NCBI RefSeq assembly: GCF_004798935.1
Contig: NZ_RAHT01000004.1
Span: 186,001 to 250,000 of the forward strand
Length of the DNA: 64,000 nt
Source of the DNA: Ningiella ruwaisensis
Lineage (GTDB): Bacteria > Pseudomonadota > Gammaproteobacteria > Enterobacterales > Alteromonadaceae
Reading direction: 5' to 3'
The notes beneath the pieces are model-generated. The model saw nothing but the letters and a program-made list of their open reading frames with translations. It was not told where the DNA came from and made no database searches. A program made the position numbers and the translations under genes. Shown piece by piece: positions 55,599 through 64,000 of the stretch. The first letter of the stretch is position 1. Each line of letters begins with the position of its first letter.

Positions 55599-55946
55599 TT
55601 ACTGTTTAGCAGCTGCCGTCATTTTAGCTGTAACTTCTTCACTCATGCCTTTTATCATTGCGCCTGCTTTTTGCTGCGCTGAAGAAACCAAAGTGTAAGT
55701 TTCTTTTGCAGACTCAGTGATAGTTTCCTGTAAGCTTTCAAGATAGGCTTTTTGTGCTTCAGCAAGACTCATAACGTCTTTCTGTTGACTTGCTGTTTCA
55801 GCAAATGATGCGCCGCTAGATAAAAGCGTGGTAAATAAAGCATTTTGCTTTTCTGCCAGCTCTTGTAGCGTTGTCATATTTAAAGTGGCAAGTTCTGTTA
55901 CAGGCTTTAAAGACTCTTTAAATTGTTCATTTAATTGTTCAAACAT
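55599..55946 (-). CDS. phaP: Phasin family protein (short)
   Basis: A 115-residue helical protein with the phasin pattern: MFEQLNEQFKESLKPVTELATLNMTTLQELAEKQ, then a Ser/Ala/Gln-rich amphipathic helix to the end. Phasins coat PHB granules and control their size and number. It lies 29 bases after a second, longer phasin gene on the same strand, ends before a strong terminator, and has no extra domain. Confidence 0.88.
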   Translation of the reverse strand: MFEQLNEQFKESLKPVTELATLNMTTLQELAEKQNALFTTLLSSGASFAETASQQKDVMSLAEAQKAYLESLQETITESAKETYTLVSSAQQKAGAMIKGMSEEVTAKMTAAAKQ

Positions 55947-55975
55947 TGTCGTTCTCCAAATTTACGTTAAGTGTA

Positions 55976-56725
55976 TTAAGATTTTGGTGCTGTATCTGCT
56001 TTGTCATCAGCAGGTTTTGCTTTTACATCTGCGGCGCTTAGCGAAGCGACGGCTTTTTTCGGCGCTGGTTTTTTCGCCTTTGACGCAGATACTGCTGGTT
56101 TGTTCTGTGTCGGTTTACTTCCCTCTGCTTTGTCCGCTGACTTTTCAATAACAGGTGGCGTAGCTTGGGGGGTAATAGTTTTGGCCTCTGCCTTAGCTTG
56201 CACTTTAGGAGCGGGAGCCGCTTTTTTAGGTGCTACTGCTTTTTTTGCGGCAGGCTTTTTAGCAGAAGGCTTTTTAGGACTGCTTGCTTTTGCTGGCTTA
56301 GCGCTTGCGGCCGATTTTGCCTTAGCGGGTGCTGCAGCCTCACTTGGCATGTTTGTACCAGAAGTTGCTGTTTTAACCGCTTGCTCAACTACCTCTTGAG
56401 CGTTGTTTTTAGCGTCTTCCAAAGAGCTTTTCATAACGTCGGCAACGTCGTTGCGCATCGCATTTAGTGCACTATAGGTACTTTTTGACGCACTGGTAAA
56501 ACGTTCTCTTACCGACTCAGCGTAAACAGACTGTGCTGCAATCATGCCCTTAAGTTCTGTTTGATCAGATAGCGTTTCAAGCAGCTTAACGCTGTCTGTC
56601 ATAACACCAGAAAAGAAAATCGTCTGCTGCTTCGATACTAGCTCAAGTGTTTTCGCATTCATTTCGAGCAAAGTACTGGCTGGCTTTGTAGATTTTTTCA
56701 ATTGTTGAGAAAAGTTACCAAACAT
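55976..56725 (-). CDS. Phasin with lysine/alanine/proline-rich histone-like tail
   Basis: A 249-residue protein. The first 120 residues are phasin-like (MFGNFSQQLKKSTKPASTLLEMNAKTLELVSKQQ). The rest is a basic Ala/Lys/Pro-rich tail with KKPSAKKPAAKKAVAPKK and similar AKPA repeats, like the DNA-binding tail of PhaF. It may tether granules to the nucleoid so that they are shared at division. Two palindromes resembling PhaR sites lie upstream. It is probably cotranscribed with the short phasin. Confidence 0.85.
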   Translation of the reverse strand: MFGNFSQQLKKSTKPASTLLEMNAKTLELVSKQQTIFFSGVMTDSVKLLETLSDQTELKGMIAAQSVYAESVRERFTSASKSTYSALNAMRNDVADVMKSSLEDAKNNAQEVVEQAVKTATSGTNMPSEAAAPAKAKSAASAKPAKASSPKKPSAKKPAAKKAVAPKKAAPAPKVQAKAEAKTITPQATPPVIEKSADKAEGSKPTQNKPAVSASKAKKPAPKKAVASLSAADVKAKPADDKADTAPKS

Positions 56726-56785
56726 TGTCTTGACCTCTTGATTAAATTAATGCGAAAGCGCTTTTATCTACTGCATACATTAAAA

Positions 56786-56800
56786 TGCTGCGCTGCAACA
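56786..56800. promoter_or_regulatory. Imperfect PhaR-like operator upstream of the phasin genes
   Basis: TGCTGCG-C-TGCAACA keeps one exact TGCAACA half and a degenerate partner. It sits 61 bases upstream of the phasin start, on the same face region as the better copy at 56852. Confidence 0.5.
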
Positions 56801-56851
56801 TCGCTGATGTTCGAATAATAGACAATTTAAATAAAAGATCAAGGACTTTTT

Positions 56852-56866
56852 TGTTGCAGTGCAACA
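56852..56866. promoter_or_regulatory. Perfect PhaR-like operator palindrome
   Basis: TGTTGCA-G-TGCAACA is an exact 15-bp palindrome in the gap between phaR and the phasin gene. PhaR of other bacteria binds TGC/GCA-rich palindromes before phasin genes and is released by PHB, so this is a plausible autoregulated target of the adjacent phaR product. Confidence 0.6.
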
Positions 56867-56919
56867 TTCTTTATGGGGAAAAGACTGTTTTTATGTAAGT
56901 GTATGATTAATAAAAGTAA

Positions 56920-57345
56920 TTACTTCTTGCGACTTTTGTCGTACTGCCAGGCTTCCATATTCTTTTCCATCATCTTGGTAAAAAGACCAATTGGAGAATT
57001 GTCGACCATATTTTTCATTAAGCCCTGGACTTTATCTTGTTGTTCAATAAATTGCACAAGGCTTTGTTCCAAATATTGTCGAACAAATACTTGCATGTCG
57101 CCGTCGTAAAATCGAATTAGACTTTTTAGCAAAGCGTCAGTCAGCAGTGACTGGTTTTCGTTTGTTTCAGACTCGCTGATGATTTGTAAAAGCACGCTTT
57201 TAGTAATATCACCGTCTGTCTTTGAATCAACGATTTTAAATTCAGTACGGTCGTTAATTAAGGTTTTAATATACTCAAGGTTAACGTACTGACTTTTGCT
57301 TGTGTCGTAGAGTCTGCGATTTGGATACTTCTTTATGATTATCAC
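56920..57345 (-). CDS. phaR: PHB synthesis repressor PhaR
   Basis: A 141-residue regulator that represses phasin genes until PHB granules titrate it. The N-terminal DNA-binding domain is typical (IIIKKYPNRRLYDTSKSQYVNLEYIKTLI, then FKIVDSKTDGDITKSVLLQIISE). The C-terminal half (about 75-141, FVRQYLEQSLVQFIEQQ and MEAWQ) resembles the PHB-accumulation regulatory domain. It lies between phaC and the phasin genes, 58 bases after phaC, and its operators are next to it. Confidence 0.92.
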   Translation of the reverse strand: MIIIKKYPNRRLYDTSKSQYVNLEYIKTLINDRTEFKIVDSKTDGDITKSVLLQIISESETNENQSLLTDALLKSLIRFYDGDMQVFVRQYLEQSLVQFIEQQDKVQGLMKNMVDNSPIGLFTKMMEKNMEAWQYDKSRKK

Positions 57346-57403
57346 AAAAATTTACTGCCTCGTTAATTGGCTATGCGGTGTAATGATAGTCAATTAGCAC
57401 GAT

Positions 57404-59203
57404 TTACTCTAGTCGTTTCAGTACGTAGGTGCCTGGTGCATCGCAAATACCTGGATAAGACTCGTCTTTACCAGGCAATCTGGCTGTCTTTCGTTTACCC
57501 GCATTTGGCTTTAACCACGCATGCCAGTCTTGCCACCACGAGCCCTTTTGCTCCTTTGCTCCCTCAAGCCATTGTTCTGGGGACTCTGGCAGTTCGTCGT
57601 TTGTCCAATGCGGGTATTTGCCACCATTGGTAGGATTGATAACCCCCGCGATATGCCCAGAACCTGCCAGTACAAAACGCGTATCTCCGCTTACTAGCTT
57701 TGTTCCTTCGTAAGCGCCTTTCCATAATACGATGTGGTCGGCTACGGTTGTTAAAAAATAAGTGGGAACATCAATATTGCCAAAGTCAATTGGAATACCA
57801 TCAATACTTACCTTGCCCGGGTCCTTAAAAGCATTATCCCAGTAAGTCATGCGCAAATATTGTTTAAAGCAAGCGGCTGGAATGTTGGTTGAATCACTGT
57901 TCCAATATAAAATATCAAATGGCGCAGGATCTTTGCCTTTAAGATAATTATCAATAAAAAACGACCAAAATAATGAGTTCTCTCTAAGCAAGCTAAAACT
58001 CATAGCAATGATGCGACCGTCGAATACGCCTTTAATTTCGGCATTTTGCTCAATCATTGGCAGCATATCTTCACTAAAATAATTACCTACTTCGCCGGGT
58101 TCTGTAAAATCGAGCAAGGTTGTCAGAAGGGTTAACGAGGCAATACTGTTATCACCCATGCCGCGCAAATAGGCGGCTGTTACTGCGCTGAGTGTTCCGC
58201 CAACACAAAAGCCCGTCAGGTTGACCTGGTCTTTTTGGGTAATTTCTTTCACGACCTCAATCGCAGCCAGAGGGCCTTTTCTCATATAATCAACAAAGTT
58301 GTTATCTCGTTGCTCGGAATCTGCATTCACCCACGAAATCATAAAGACGTTATAGCCGCTGTCTAACAAACCTTTTGCAAGAGATTTTTTCTCCTCCAGA
58401 TCCATTACATAATACTTGTTGATAAAGGGAGGTGTAATTAACACGGGTACTTCATGCTGGGTTTTTGTGGTGGGCGCATAGTGAATAAGTTCTATGAGCT
58501 CATTTCGATATATGACTTTTCCCGGGGTGTACGCGAGATTTTTACCCAGCGTAAATGCTTTTGCATCGGTTTGGCGCATTTTAAATGCTTCAAGCGGGCT
58601 TTGCTCCAAATCCTCAAGGTAGGCTTGCATTCCTTTTATAAGCGACTGTCCTTTAGTTGCCAACATTTCTTCGCAAACATCAGGATTAGTAAGCACAAAA
58701 TTTGTTGGAGATAAGGAATTCACGTATTGACGGGTAAAAAACTTCGCTTGTTCTTTGCTCTTAGCATCAGAAAATTCGATAGCATCAACCAAGTTAGTGA
58801 CCATTTCAGCATTGATCAAATACGATTGCTTAATGTAGTTATAAATGGGGTTTTCGTCCCACTGCTGATGACTAAAGCGCCTGTCACCTTTGTGCTTTGC
58901 TTTATCTTTTGAATGGGCCTTGCTCTGCTCATCAGAAACTGACTCGCCAAGCATTTGTTTAGTAGCTAACTGCCACAGTTCAGTTTGTTTTTGCATATAA
59001 TCAAACTGATTTTGAACCAGTTTGTTGGCATCTATTTTCGTTTCGCCGCTTAATAGCTTTTGCAGTCGCTCTTGATTAAAAGGATTGGGATAGCTTTGCG
59101 CGCCCTCATTATTTGCCCGTTTAAGAATATCTTGCGCCATGGTATTAAATACCGTGGCATACTTATCTAAAAAGCTGAGAATTTCGCTTTCATCAGTTCC
59201 CAT
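57404..59203 (-). CDS. phaC: Class I poly(3-hydroxyalkanoate) synthase PhaC
   Basis: A 599-residue polymerase that links (R)-3-hydroxybutyryl-CoA into PHB on the granule surface. The lipase-like box GFCVGGTL holds the nucleophile Cys333. The catalytic Asp probably lies in VADHIVLWKGAYEG and the His in GSGHIAGVINPT. The length and lack of a PhaE partner indicate class I. PhaR lies downstream and a DUF6489-like gene 15 bases upstream on the same strand, suggesting one transcript. Confidence 0.95.
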   Translation of the reverse strand: MGTDESEILSFLDKYATVFNTMAQDILKRANNEGAQSYPNPFNQERLQKLLSGETKIDANKLVQNQFDYMQKQTELWQLATKQMLGESVSDEQSKAHSKDKAKHKGDRRFSHQQWDENPIYNYIKQSYLINAEMVTNLVDAIEFSDAKSKEQAKFFTRQYVNSLSPTNFVLTNPDVCEEMLATKGQSLIKGMQAYLEDLEQSPLEAFKMRQTDAKAFTLGKNLAYTPGKVIYRNELIELIHYAPTTKTQHEVPVLITPPFINKYYVMDLEEKKSLAKGLLDSGYNVFMISWVNADSEQRDNNFVDYMRKGPLAAIEVVKEITQKDQVNLTGFCVGGTLSAVTAAYLRGMGDNSIASLTLLTTLLDFTEPGEVGNYFSEDMLPMIEQNAEIKGVFDGRIIAMSFSLLRENSLFWSFFIDNYLKGKDPAPFDILYWNSDSTNIPAACFKQYLRMTYWDNAFKDPGKVSIDGIPIDFGNIDVPTYFLTTVADHIVLWKGAYEGTKLVSGDTRFVLAGSGHIAGVINPTNGGKYPHWTNDELPESPEQWLEGAKEQKGSWWQDWHAWLKPNAGKRKTARLPGKDESYPGICDAPGTYVLKRLE

Positions 59204-59218
59204 GAGAATTCCTCTTCT

Positions 59219-59479
59219 CTATTGACTGCCTTTGTCTTTGGCAGTTGAGCCGGTGCTCATGTTCATAAATTTGCTCATCATTTCCTGATAGGCAGAAAAG
59301 CCTGACATTCCGCTTTGCATAGCGGGTTTAATAAAGGTATCAAATGCCATTTGTGGATCTTGCTGACACTTTTTCATTAAGTCGGCTGTTAAAGACTGAT
59401 GTAACTCGCTAAAATCTGGCAGTCCAAACATTTCTCGCGCTTCGGCAGGTGTTAGCTCTAGATTGATCTTAACTTTCAT
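59219..59479 (-). CDS. DUF6489-like small protein upstream of phaC
   Basis: An 86-residue acidic helical protein: MKVKINLELTPAEAREMFGLPDFSELHQ, then Met-rich MSGFSAYQEMMSKFMNMSTGS. The start resembles the DUF6489 family (K/VxxxLTPEEAR-x-FFGLPD). ATG 59479 is chosen over the upstream TTG/ATG because it gives the family start; ATG 59482 is adjacent and also possible. Its place 15 bases before phaC suggests a role linked to PHB, possibly at the granule; no function is established. Confidence 0.65.
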   Translation of the reverse strand: MKVKINLELTPAEAREMFGLPDFSELHQSLTADLMKKCQQDPQMAFDTFIKPAMQSGMSGFSAYQEMMSKFMNMSTGSTAKDKGSQ

Positions 59480-59665
59480 CATCCGTTCCAATTAGGATTG
59501 TTGAACTTTTAGCCTAAGCATCTGCCTGACTAATGTCTAGTGTTTTCGACTAAGGTATCAGCTAAAATGCAAGCGTTTTTGGTCTTAAAACGAACAGCGC
59601 GCTCATGTCAACAGGCAGAATCGTTCAAGCAAGCTTTGTGCAGTATTTAATTAGGTAAGGTAAAT

Positions 59666-61999
59666 TTGGCAAAATCAAAAAAACCATCTGTGTTGCTAGC
59701 TCCGTTCAGATGGCTTAAACGTCACTTCTTTAAACTCACTTTTGTTTTTCTTGTTGTTGTTGGCAGTTATCTTGTCTACATAGATGCACAGGTGCGTGAG
59801 CGCTTTGCGGGAAACAAGTGGGAAGTACCTGCTCAAATTTATGCCAGACCGCTCAAGCTAGAGCTCAAACAGGAAATCACGCCAAAAGAAATCATCGATG
59901 AACTCAAGCTTTTGGGATACCGAAAGGTAAATAAAGCCGATGAAGTAGGTGAATTTAGTATTGAAAATCGAGGCGCGACTAAGACCTTCAGAATTTATCG
60001 TCGCGCCTTTCAGTACGGCAATATTGCAGCACCAGAGCGTATTTTAGACGTAAGCTGGGAAGGTTCGCGTATCGGTGAGCTTGCTTTAGTGGATACCAAA
60101 GAGCAGGCAAGGAGCGTAATGCTGGAGCCGTGGTTGATATCGCGCCTTGTGGGAGGCTTGTCAGAAGACAGGATGTTACTCAGTGATGATGATATCCCGC
60201 CCTTATTAAAAACAGCGTTGATTGAAGTGGAAGATAAAGACTTTTATCAGCATCACGGTATCGCTCCTTTGTCGATTGCACGTGCCCTGTTGGCAAACAT
60301 CGCCGCGGGTCGAACTGTTCAGGGTGGAAGCACACTCACGCAGCAATTGGTTAAAAATCTTTATTTAAGCCGCGAACGCAGCTACGTCAGAAAGTTACGA
60401 GAGGCCGCAATGGCGCTTGTGATTGACGCCAGATATGACAAAGACGAGATCCTCAATGCCTATATAAATGAGGTGTTTTTAGGTCAGAACGGCAAATTAG
60501 CGGTTCACGGATTCGGCTTGGCCAGTCACTTTTATTTCAACAAACCACTGAAAGAACTTACCTTGGTTGAAATAGCGACCTTGGTGGGTATGGTCAAAGG
60601 GCCTTCTTACTATCATCCTGTGCGACACAAAGAACGAACGCTTGAGCGACGCAATCTTGTGCTTAGGGTTTTATTTGATGCACAAAATTTAAATGCCAGC
60701 GAATACCAGGCAGCGCTTAACCAACCCTTGCAAACCGCTGCAAGTCCAAGCCTTGCATCTGGCAAGCATCCTGCTTTTATGGATAAAGTACGAGAAGAGC
60801 TATTTTCTGTGGTGCCTGCGGCAGATACAAGACTCTCTGGTGTAAAGGTTTTCACAACGCTCGACATCAACGCACAGCGACGTGCTGAGCAGGCACTGGT
60901 TAATACGCTAAAGGATATTGAAACATCCAGAAAGCTCCCTGATATTCAAGGAGCGATGGTAGTCAGCGATATTCAAAGCGGCGGCATTCGTGCCATGGTA
61001 GGCGCAAAGCAAACAGACTTTGCCGGTTTTAATCGCGCACTTTATGCTTATCGGCCAATCGGCTCGCTAATGAAACCGGTGGTATATTTGGCAGCATTAG
61101 AAAATCCGTATGAGTTTAATCTTGCTTCACGCCTGGCCGATGAGGCGGTTGAATTTGATGATAAAGACGGGAAAAAGTGGCGTCCACAGAATGCCGATAA
61201 GACCTTTCGAGGCGAAGTTTCCCTTATTGATGCCTTAGTTAATTCCTACAATGTGCCGTCAGTGAATCTTGCTGCGCAAATTGGCTTTGATGAAGTGGCG
61301 GCGACGCTTCAGCGCTTAGGATACAACAAAGCGGTAGAGCCACTGCCTTCTCTTGCTTTAGGTGCAGTAGAACTCTCACCTCTTGAAGTAAATCAGATTT
61401 ATCAGGTCATAAGCAATAATGGCATACTGAAACCTTTGCATGCACTTCATGCTGTTACAACGCATGACAACATTTTACTTTGGCAACGCGAGGATGTATC
61501 TCAGCGCCGTGCAAACGAAGATGCTACCTATTTACTTAATTACGCGATGCATAAAGTCACACAAGAGGGAACAGCGCGTGCCATCAAAAATGCGTTCTCA
61601 AACATCAATATGGCAGGAAAAACCGGCACCACTGACGATTATCGGGACAGTTGGTTTTCAGGCTTTGATCGCAACCTGGTCACGAGTGTTTGGGTTGGTC
61701 ACGATGATAACACGCCGGTTAATATGTCGGGCGCAACGGGTGCTTTGCCCATATTTATTGCTTTTGAAAAGCTTAGTTCGCCCAAATCCTTGTCGCGCCG
61801 CTTCCCTGATAGTTTAACGATTGCGCATTTTGATGCTACGACTGGGGCAAACATGCAGGCGGGATGCCCAAATGTTATCAGCGTACCGGCGATTTCAGAT
61901 GCTTTGCCAAGCCCTGATACCTGCGCCGCCGTTCAAAATAATCCGCCAAAAGCGCCTAAAAAAGAACGTTCATGGTTGGAGCGGATTTTTGATTGGTGA
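59666..61999 (+). CDS. mrcB: Penicillin-binding protein 1B
   Basis: A 777-residue bifunctional peptidoglycan synthase. It has a short cytoplasmic N-terminus, a membrane helix (about 22-42), a UB2H-like domain (about 60-150) and a transglycosylase domain with catalytic Glu in EVEDKDFYQHHGI (about 190). The transpeptidase domain has SxxK (Ser467 in GSLMK), SYNVPS and GKTGTTDDYRDSW. The UB2H domain marks it as PBP1b (activated by LpoB in E. coli). The start is TTG with AAGG six bases upstream. The C-terminal tail is short. Confidence 0.95.
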   Translation: MAKSKKPSVLLAPFRWLKRHFFKLTFVFLVVVGSYLVYIDAQVRERFAGNKWEVPAQIYARPLKLELKQEITPKEIIDELKLLGYRKVNKADEVGEFSIENRGATKTFRIYRRAFQYGNIAAPERILDVSWEGSRIGELALVDTKEQARSVMLEPWLISRLVGGLSEDRMLLSDDDIPPLLKTALIEVEDKDFYQHHGIAPLSIARALLANIAAGRTVQGGSTLTQQLVKNLYLSRERSYVRKLREAAMALVIDARYDKDEILNAYINEVFLGQNGKLAVHGFGLASHFYFNKPLKELTLVEIATLVGMVKGPSYYHPVRHKERTLERRNLVLRVLFDAQNLNASEYQAALNQPLQTAASPSLASGKHPAFMDKVREELFSVVPAADTRLSGVKVFTTLDINAQRRAEQALVNTLKDIETSRKLPDIQGAMVVSDIQSGGIRAMVGAKQTDFAGFNRALYAYRPIGSLMKPVVYLAALENPYEFNLASRLADEAVEFDDKDGKKWRPQNADKTFRGEVSLIDALVNSYNVPSVNLAAQIGFDEVAATLQRLGYNKAVEPLPSLALGAVELSPLEVNQIYQVISNNGILKPLHALHAVTTHDNILLWQREDVSQRRANEDATYLLNYAMHKVTQEGTARAIKNAFSNINMAGKTGTTDDYRDSWFSGFDRNLVTSVWVGHDDNTPVNMSGATGALPIFIAFEKLSSPKSLSRRFPDSLTIAHFDATTGANMQAGCPNVISVPAISDALPSPDTCAAVQNNPPKAPKKERSWLERIFDW

Positions 62000-62045
62000 T
62001 TGATATCTGCAATTGGTAACAGGTCTTGAGAAGACAACCACTGAG

Positions 62046-62312
62046 ATGCGGCTGGAGATATTACGCATCAAAGCAGTCACAGCTACAGAAGCTAAAAACT
62101 CTTTCGGCGAACTATTGATGAAGGCCCAATCTGGGCCAGTATCAATAACTCGCAATGGTAAAGAGCAAGGTATGTTGCTATTTAGTGGAGAAAATGCCAC
62201 CTAAAAAGCTCAAATTCTCCAGGCAACAGTGCAAGCAGGCAGGGATAGTGGAATCTACGGCACGTTAAACATCGACGAAATCAAAAAGGAAGCTAAACTT
62301 AGGGCTAAATAA
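62046..62312 (+). pseudogene. Decayed Phd/YefM-like antitoxin, interrupted by an in-frame stop
   Basis: The start MRLEILRIKAVTATEAKNSFGELLMKAQSGPVSI is typical of Phd/YefM antitoxins (T-A-x-EAKNxFGELL). The frame stops at TAA 62202-62204. Read through the stop in the same frame, it continues KAQILQATVQAGRDSGIYGTLNIDEIKKEAKLRAK to TAA 62310-62312, which looks like the usual toxin-binding C-terminus. A single nonsense change therefore explains the break. An upstream ATG at 62013 is less likely. The short N-terminal product (52 residues) could still bind DNA. Confidence 0.7.
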
Positions 62313-62314
62313 CA

Positions 62315-62359
62315 GTGCCAATCCAATTAACTAAGCTTGCTAGCGAGGATTTAATCGAT
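62315..62359 (+). pseudogene. Remnant of a ParE/RelE-type toxin start
   Basis: From GTG 62315, two bases after the antitoxin frame, the translation VPIQLTKLASEDLID resembles the first 15 residues of ParE/RelE toxins (LTKLAxEDLxDI). After that the likeness is lost (SPQFPCFHANST) and the frame ends about 35 residues later. It looks like a truncated toxin gene whose body has been deleted. The match is short, so confidence is modest. Confidence 0.5.
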
Positions 62360-62638
62360 AGTCCGCAGTTTCCGTGCTTTCATGCAAATAGCACATTTGT
62401 AAGCCTACCCTCTAATCAAAATAGTTTTAAAGCGTCTTCCATTTTCAGTAAACCTAATAAAGAACGAAGATGAAAAAATACGAACTAGCAAAAGTCAGAT
62501 AAGCAGCGTGATGTAAGAGGATGACTCTGGGCGATGACAGTTCCAGATCTCTTTCGCTTGCACGGTTTAAATCAGAACACCTAACGATGCAATATCGCTA
62601 GATGCTTACGTTAGTTAATAGGATCATTTTGGAACACT

Positions 62639-62655
62639 TGCACCTAAGTAGTGCG
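62639..62655. promoter_or_regulatory. NtrC-binding site candidate upstream of glnK
   Basis: TGCACC-TAAGT-AGTGCG matches the NtrC palindrome TGCACC-N5-GGTGCA in 10 of 12 positions. It lies about 80 bases upstream of the sigma-54-type promoter, a usual enhancer distance. Confidence 0.6.
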
Positions 62656-62717
62656 AATATTTGCCCTTCCGCTGTTTTTCTCTGCCTTAAGTATATGAAA
62701 TATATAGTTTAAATTTA

Positions 62718-62734
62718 TTGGCACTGCTTTTGTA
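62718..62734 (+). promoter_or_regulatory. Sigma-54-type promoter of glnK-amtB
   Basis: TTGGCAC-TGCTT-TTGT matches the RpoN consensus (TTGGCAC-N5-TTGC) except for the last base. The GG and GT positions keep the 12-base offset. It is 72 bases before glnK, an operon under NtrC/sigma-54 control in enterobacteria. Confidence 0.65.
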
Positions 62735-62793
62735 TTGGTGAATGCAGGACGAATCTTTATTCAAGACCGTTTTACACAAACACACTTAAATAG

Positions 62794-63144
<351 letters not shown>

Positions 63145-63170
63145 TGCGTTAAAACTTACGGAGAATTATC

Positions 63171-64000
63171 ATGGAAATCACATTTGAACTCGGGTATGCA
63201 CTAGATACCTTCTACTTTTTGATTTGCGGCGCATTTGTTATGTGGATGGCTGCAGGTTTTGCAATGCTGGAAGCTGGACTCGTTCGCGCTAAAAACACCA
63301 CTGAAATTTTAACAAAAAATATCGCGCTCTATTCAATTGCCTGCATCATGTACATGGTTTGCGGCTATGCAATTATGTATAGCGGCGACTTTTTCTTATC
63401 GGGCATTACCGGCGACGGCGCCACTGGCGTTGCTGAAGACCCGGCAACTTACGCACCTTCTGCCGACTTTTTCTTTCAGGTAGTGTTTGTTGCAACAGCG
63501 ATGTCGATTGTTTCAGGCGCGGTAGCTGAACGTATGAAGCTTTGGTCATTTTTACTTTTTGCAGTTGTGATGACCGGATTTATCTATCCAATGGAAGGAG
63601 CCTGGACCTGGAATGGCGAGGCTGTATTTGGTATGTACGTACTTGGCGATTTAGGATTTTCAGATTTTGCAGGCTCAGGTATTGTGCACATGGCTGGCGC
63701 ATCAGCGGCTTTAGCAGGCGTACTTGTGCTGGGTGCTCGTAAAGGTAAATACACTGCCGATGGAAAGATTAATGCAATTCCGGGTGCAAACTTACCGCTT
63801 GCCACTTTAGGTACGTTTATATTGTGGATGGGCTGGTTTGGATTTAACGGCGGGTCTGTTTTGGCAACTGCCTCAGTAGAGTCTGCAAATGCGGTAGCGG
63901 TAGTCTTTATGAATACCAACGCGGCTGCAGCAGGTGGCTCGGTAGCTGCCCTTCTGTTAGCTCGTATTTTATATGGTAAAGCCGATTTAACGATGGCACT
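63171..64000 (+). CDS. amtB: Ammonium transporter AmtB, 5' part (partial)
   Basis: The frame is open from ATG 63171 to the window end (276 complete codons). The protein has about seven membrane helices here and the Amt signatures AAGFAMLEAGLVRAKNT, FFFQVVFVATAMSIVSGAVAERMK, GSGIVHMAGASAALAG (pore His) and WMGWFGFNGGS. It carries NH4+/NH3 into the cell and is gated by GlnK. GGAG precedes the start. The C-terminal helices and the GlnK-binding tail lie beyond the window. Confidence 0.95.
   Translation, partial: MEITFELGYALDTFYFLICGAFVMWMAAGFAMLEAGLVRAKNTTEILTKNIALYSIACIMYMVCGYAIMYSGDFFLSGITGDGATGVAEDPATYAPSADFFFQVVFVATAMSIVSGAVAERMKLWSFLLFAVVMTGFIYPMEGAWTWNGEAVFGMYVLGDLGFSDFAGSGIVHMAGASAALAGVLVLGARKGKYTADGKINAIPGANLPLATLGTFILWMGWFGFNGGSVLATASVESANAVAVVFMNTNAAAAGGSVAALLLARILYGKADLTMA

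Noticed and set aside
56001-56467. Long + strand frames opposite the basic-tailed phasin
   Set aside because: They mirror the biased Ala/Lys/Pro codons of the phasin tail on the other strand and have no ribosome site.
62013-62045. Upstream ATG as start of the antitoxin frame
   Set aside because: The extra 11 residues (MVTGLEKTTTE) are not family-like and ATG 62046 gives the usual antitoxin N-terminus.

Overview
The window is chromosomal DNA of a marine gammaproteobacterium, most likely Alteromonadales (Alteromonadaceae-like). The grounds are the MSHA pilus locus in Vibrio/Alteromonadales order, the mreBCD-maf-rng-yhdP-nit-tldD block, a gammaproteobacterial S10 ribosomal operon, a PHB (polyhydroxybutyrate) cluster, secreted S8 proteases and many two-component/c-di-GMP proteins. 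This placement rests on gene content and order, not on a database search. No rRNA, tRNA, CRISPR array, insertion sequence or prophage was seen.

Layout. (1) 1-10.4 kb: the 3' part of the MSHA type IV pilus locus (end of mshE, then mshG, F, one MshA/B-type pilin, C, D, O, P and a very large mshQ), tightly packed on the + strand. (2) 10.65-21.3 kb: cell-shape and housekeeping block mreB-mreC-mreD-maf-rng-yhdP-nit-tldD, mostly with overlapping stop/start codons. (3) 21.3-27.5 kb: MBL-fold hydrolase, yebG with a LexA-like box, HAD phosphatase, an unusual membrane HATPase-receiver-AraC regulator, and an orphan GAF-GspE/PilB ATPase. (4) 27.7-32.9 kb: the S10 operon (rpsJ to rpsQ) with a leader attenuator candidate upstream and a bidirectional terminator right after rpsQ; the spc operon does not follow. 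(5) 33-46 kb: an accessory region holding an orphan GspC-like protein divergent from a secreted subtilase with seven GAHWT repeats, preceded by a sigma-54-type promoter and phased direct repeats; a periplasmic beta-propeller diguanylate cyclase; a sigma-54 activator with a degenerate GGDEF domain that keeps its c-di-GMP I-site; a hybrid sensor kinase overlapping waaA. (6) 46-54 kb: M3 peptidase lipoprotein, purU, a possible small ORF, phaB, a second S8 protease with a PPC domain, and an MltB-like lytic transglycosylase. (7) 54-59.5 kb: PHB cluster on the - strand (DUF6489-like gene, phaC, phaR, two phasins, phaZ) with PhaR-like palindromes and two strong terminators. (8) 59.7-64 kb: mrcB (PBP1b), a decayed toxin-antitoxin module, and glnK-amtB behind a sigma-54/NtrC-type control region.

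The best candidate for an undescribed system lies at 33-42 kb. A GspC-type adaptor, a repeat-tailed protease, a sigma-54 promoter with upstream phased repeats, a diguanylate cyclase and a sigma-54 activator with a retained I-site all sit together. The hypothesis is c-di-GMP-tuned, sigma-54-dependent expression of a secreted protease, possibly with its own secretion adaptor. The individual parts are visible in the sequence; the link between them is inference.
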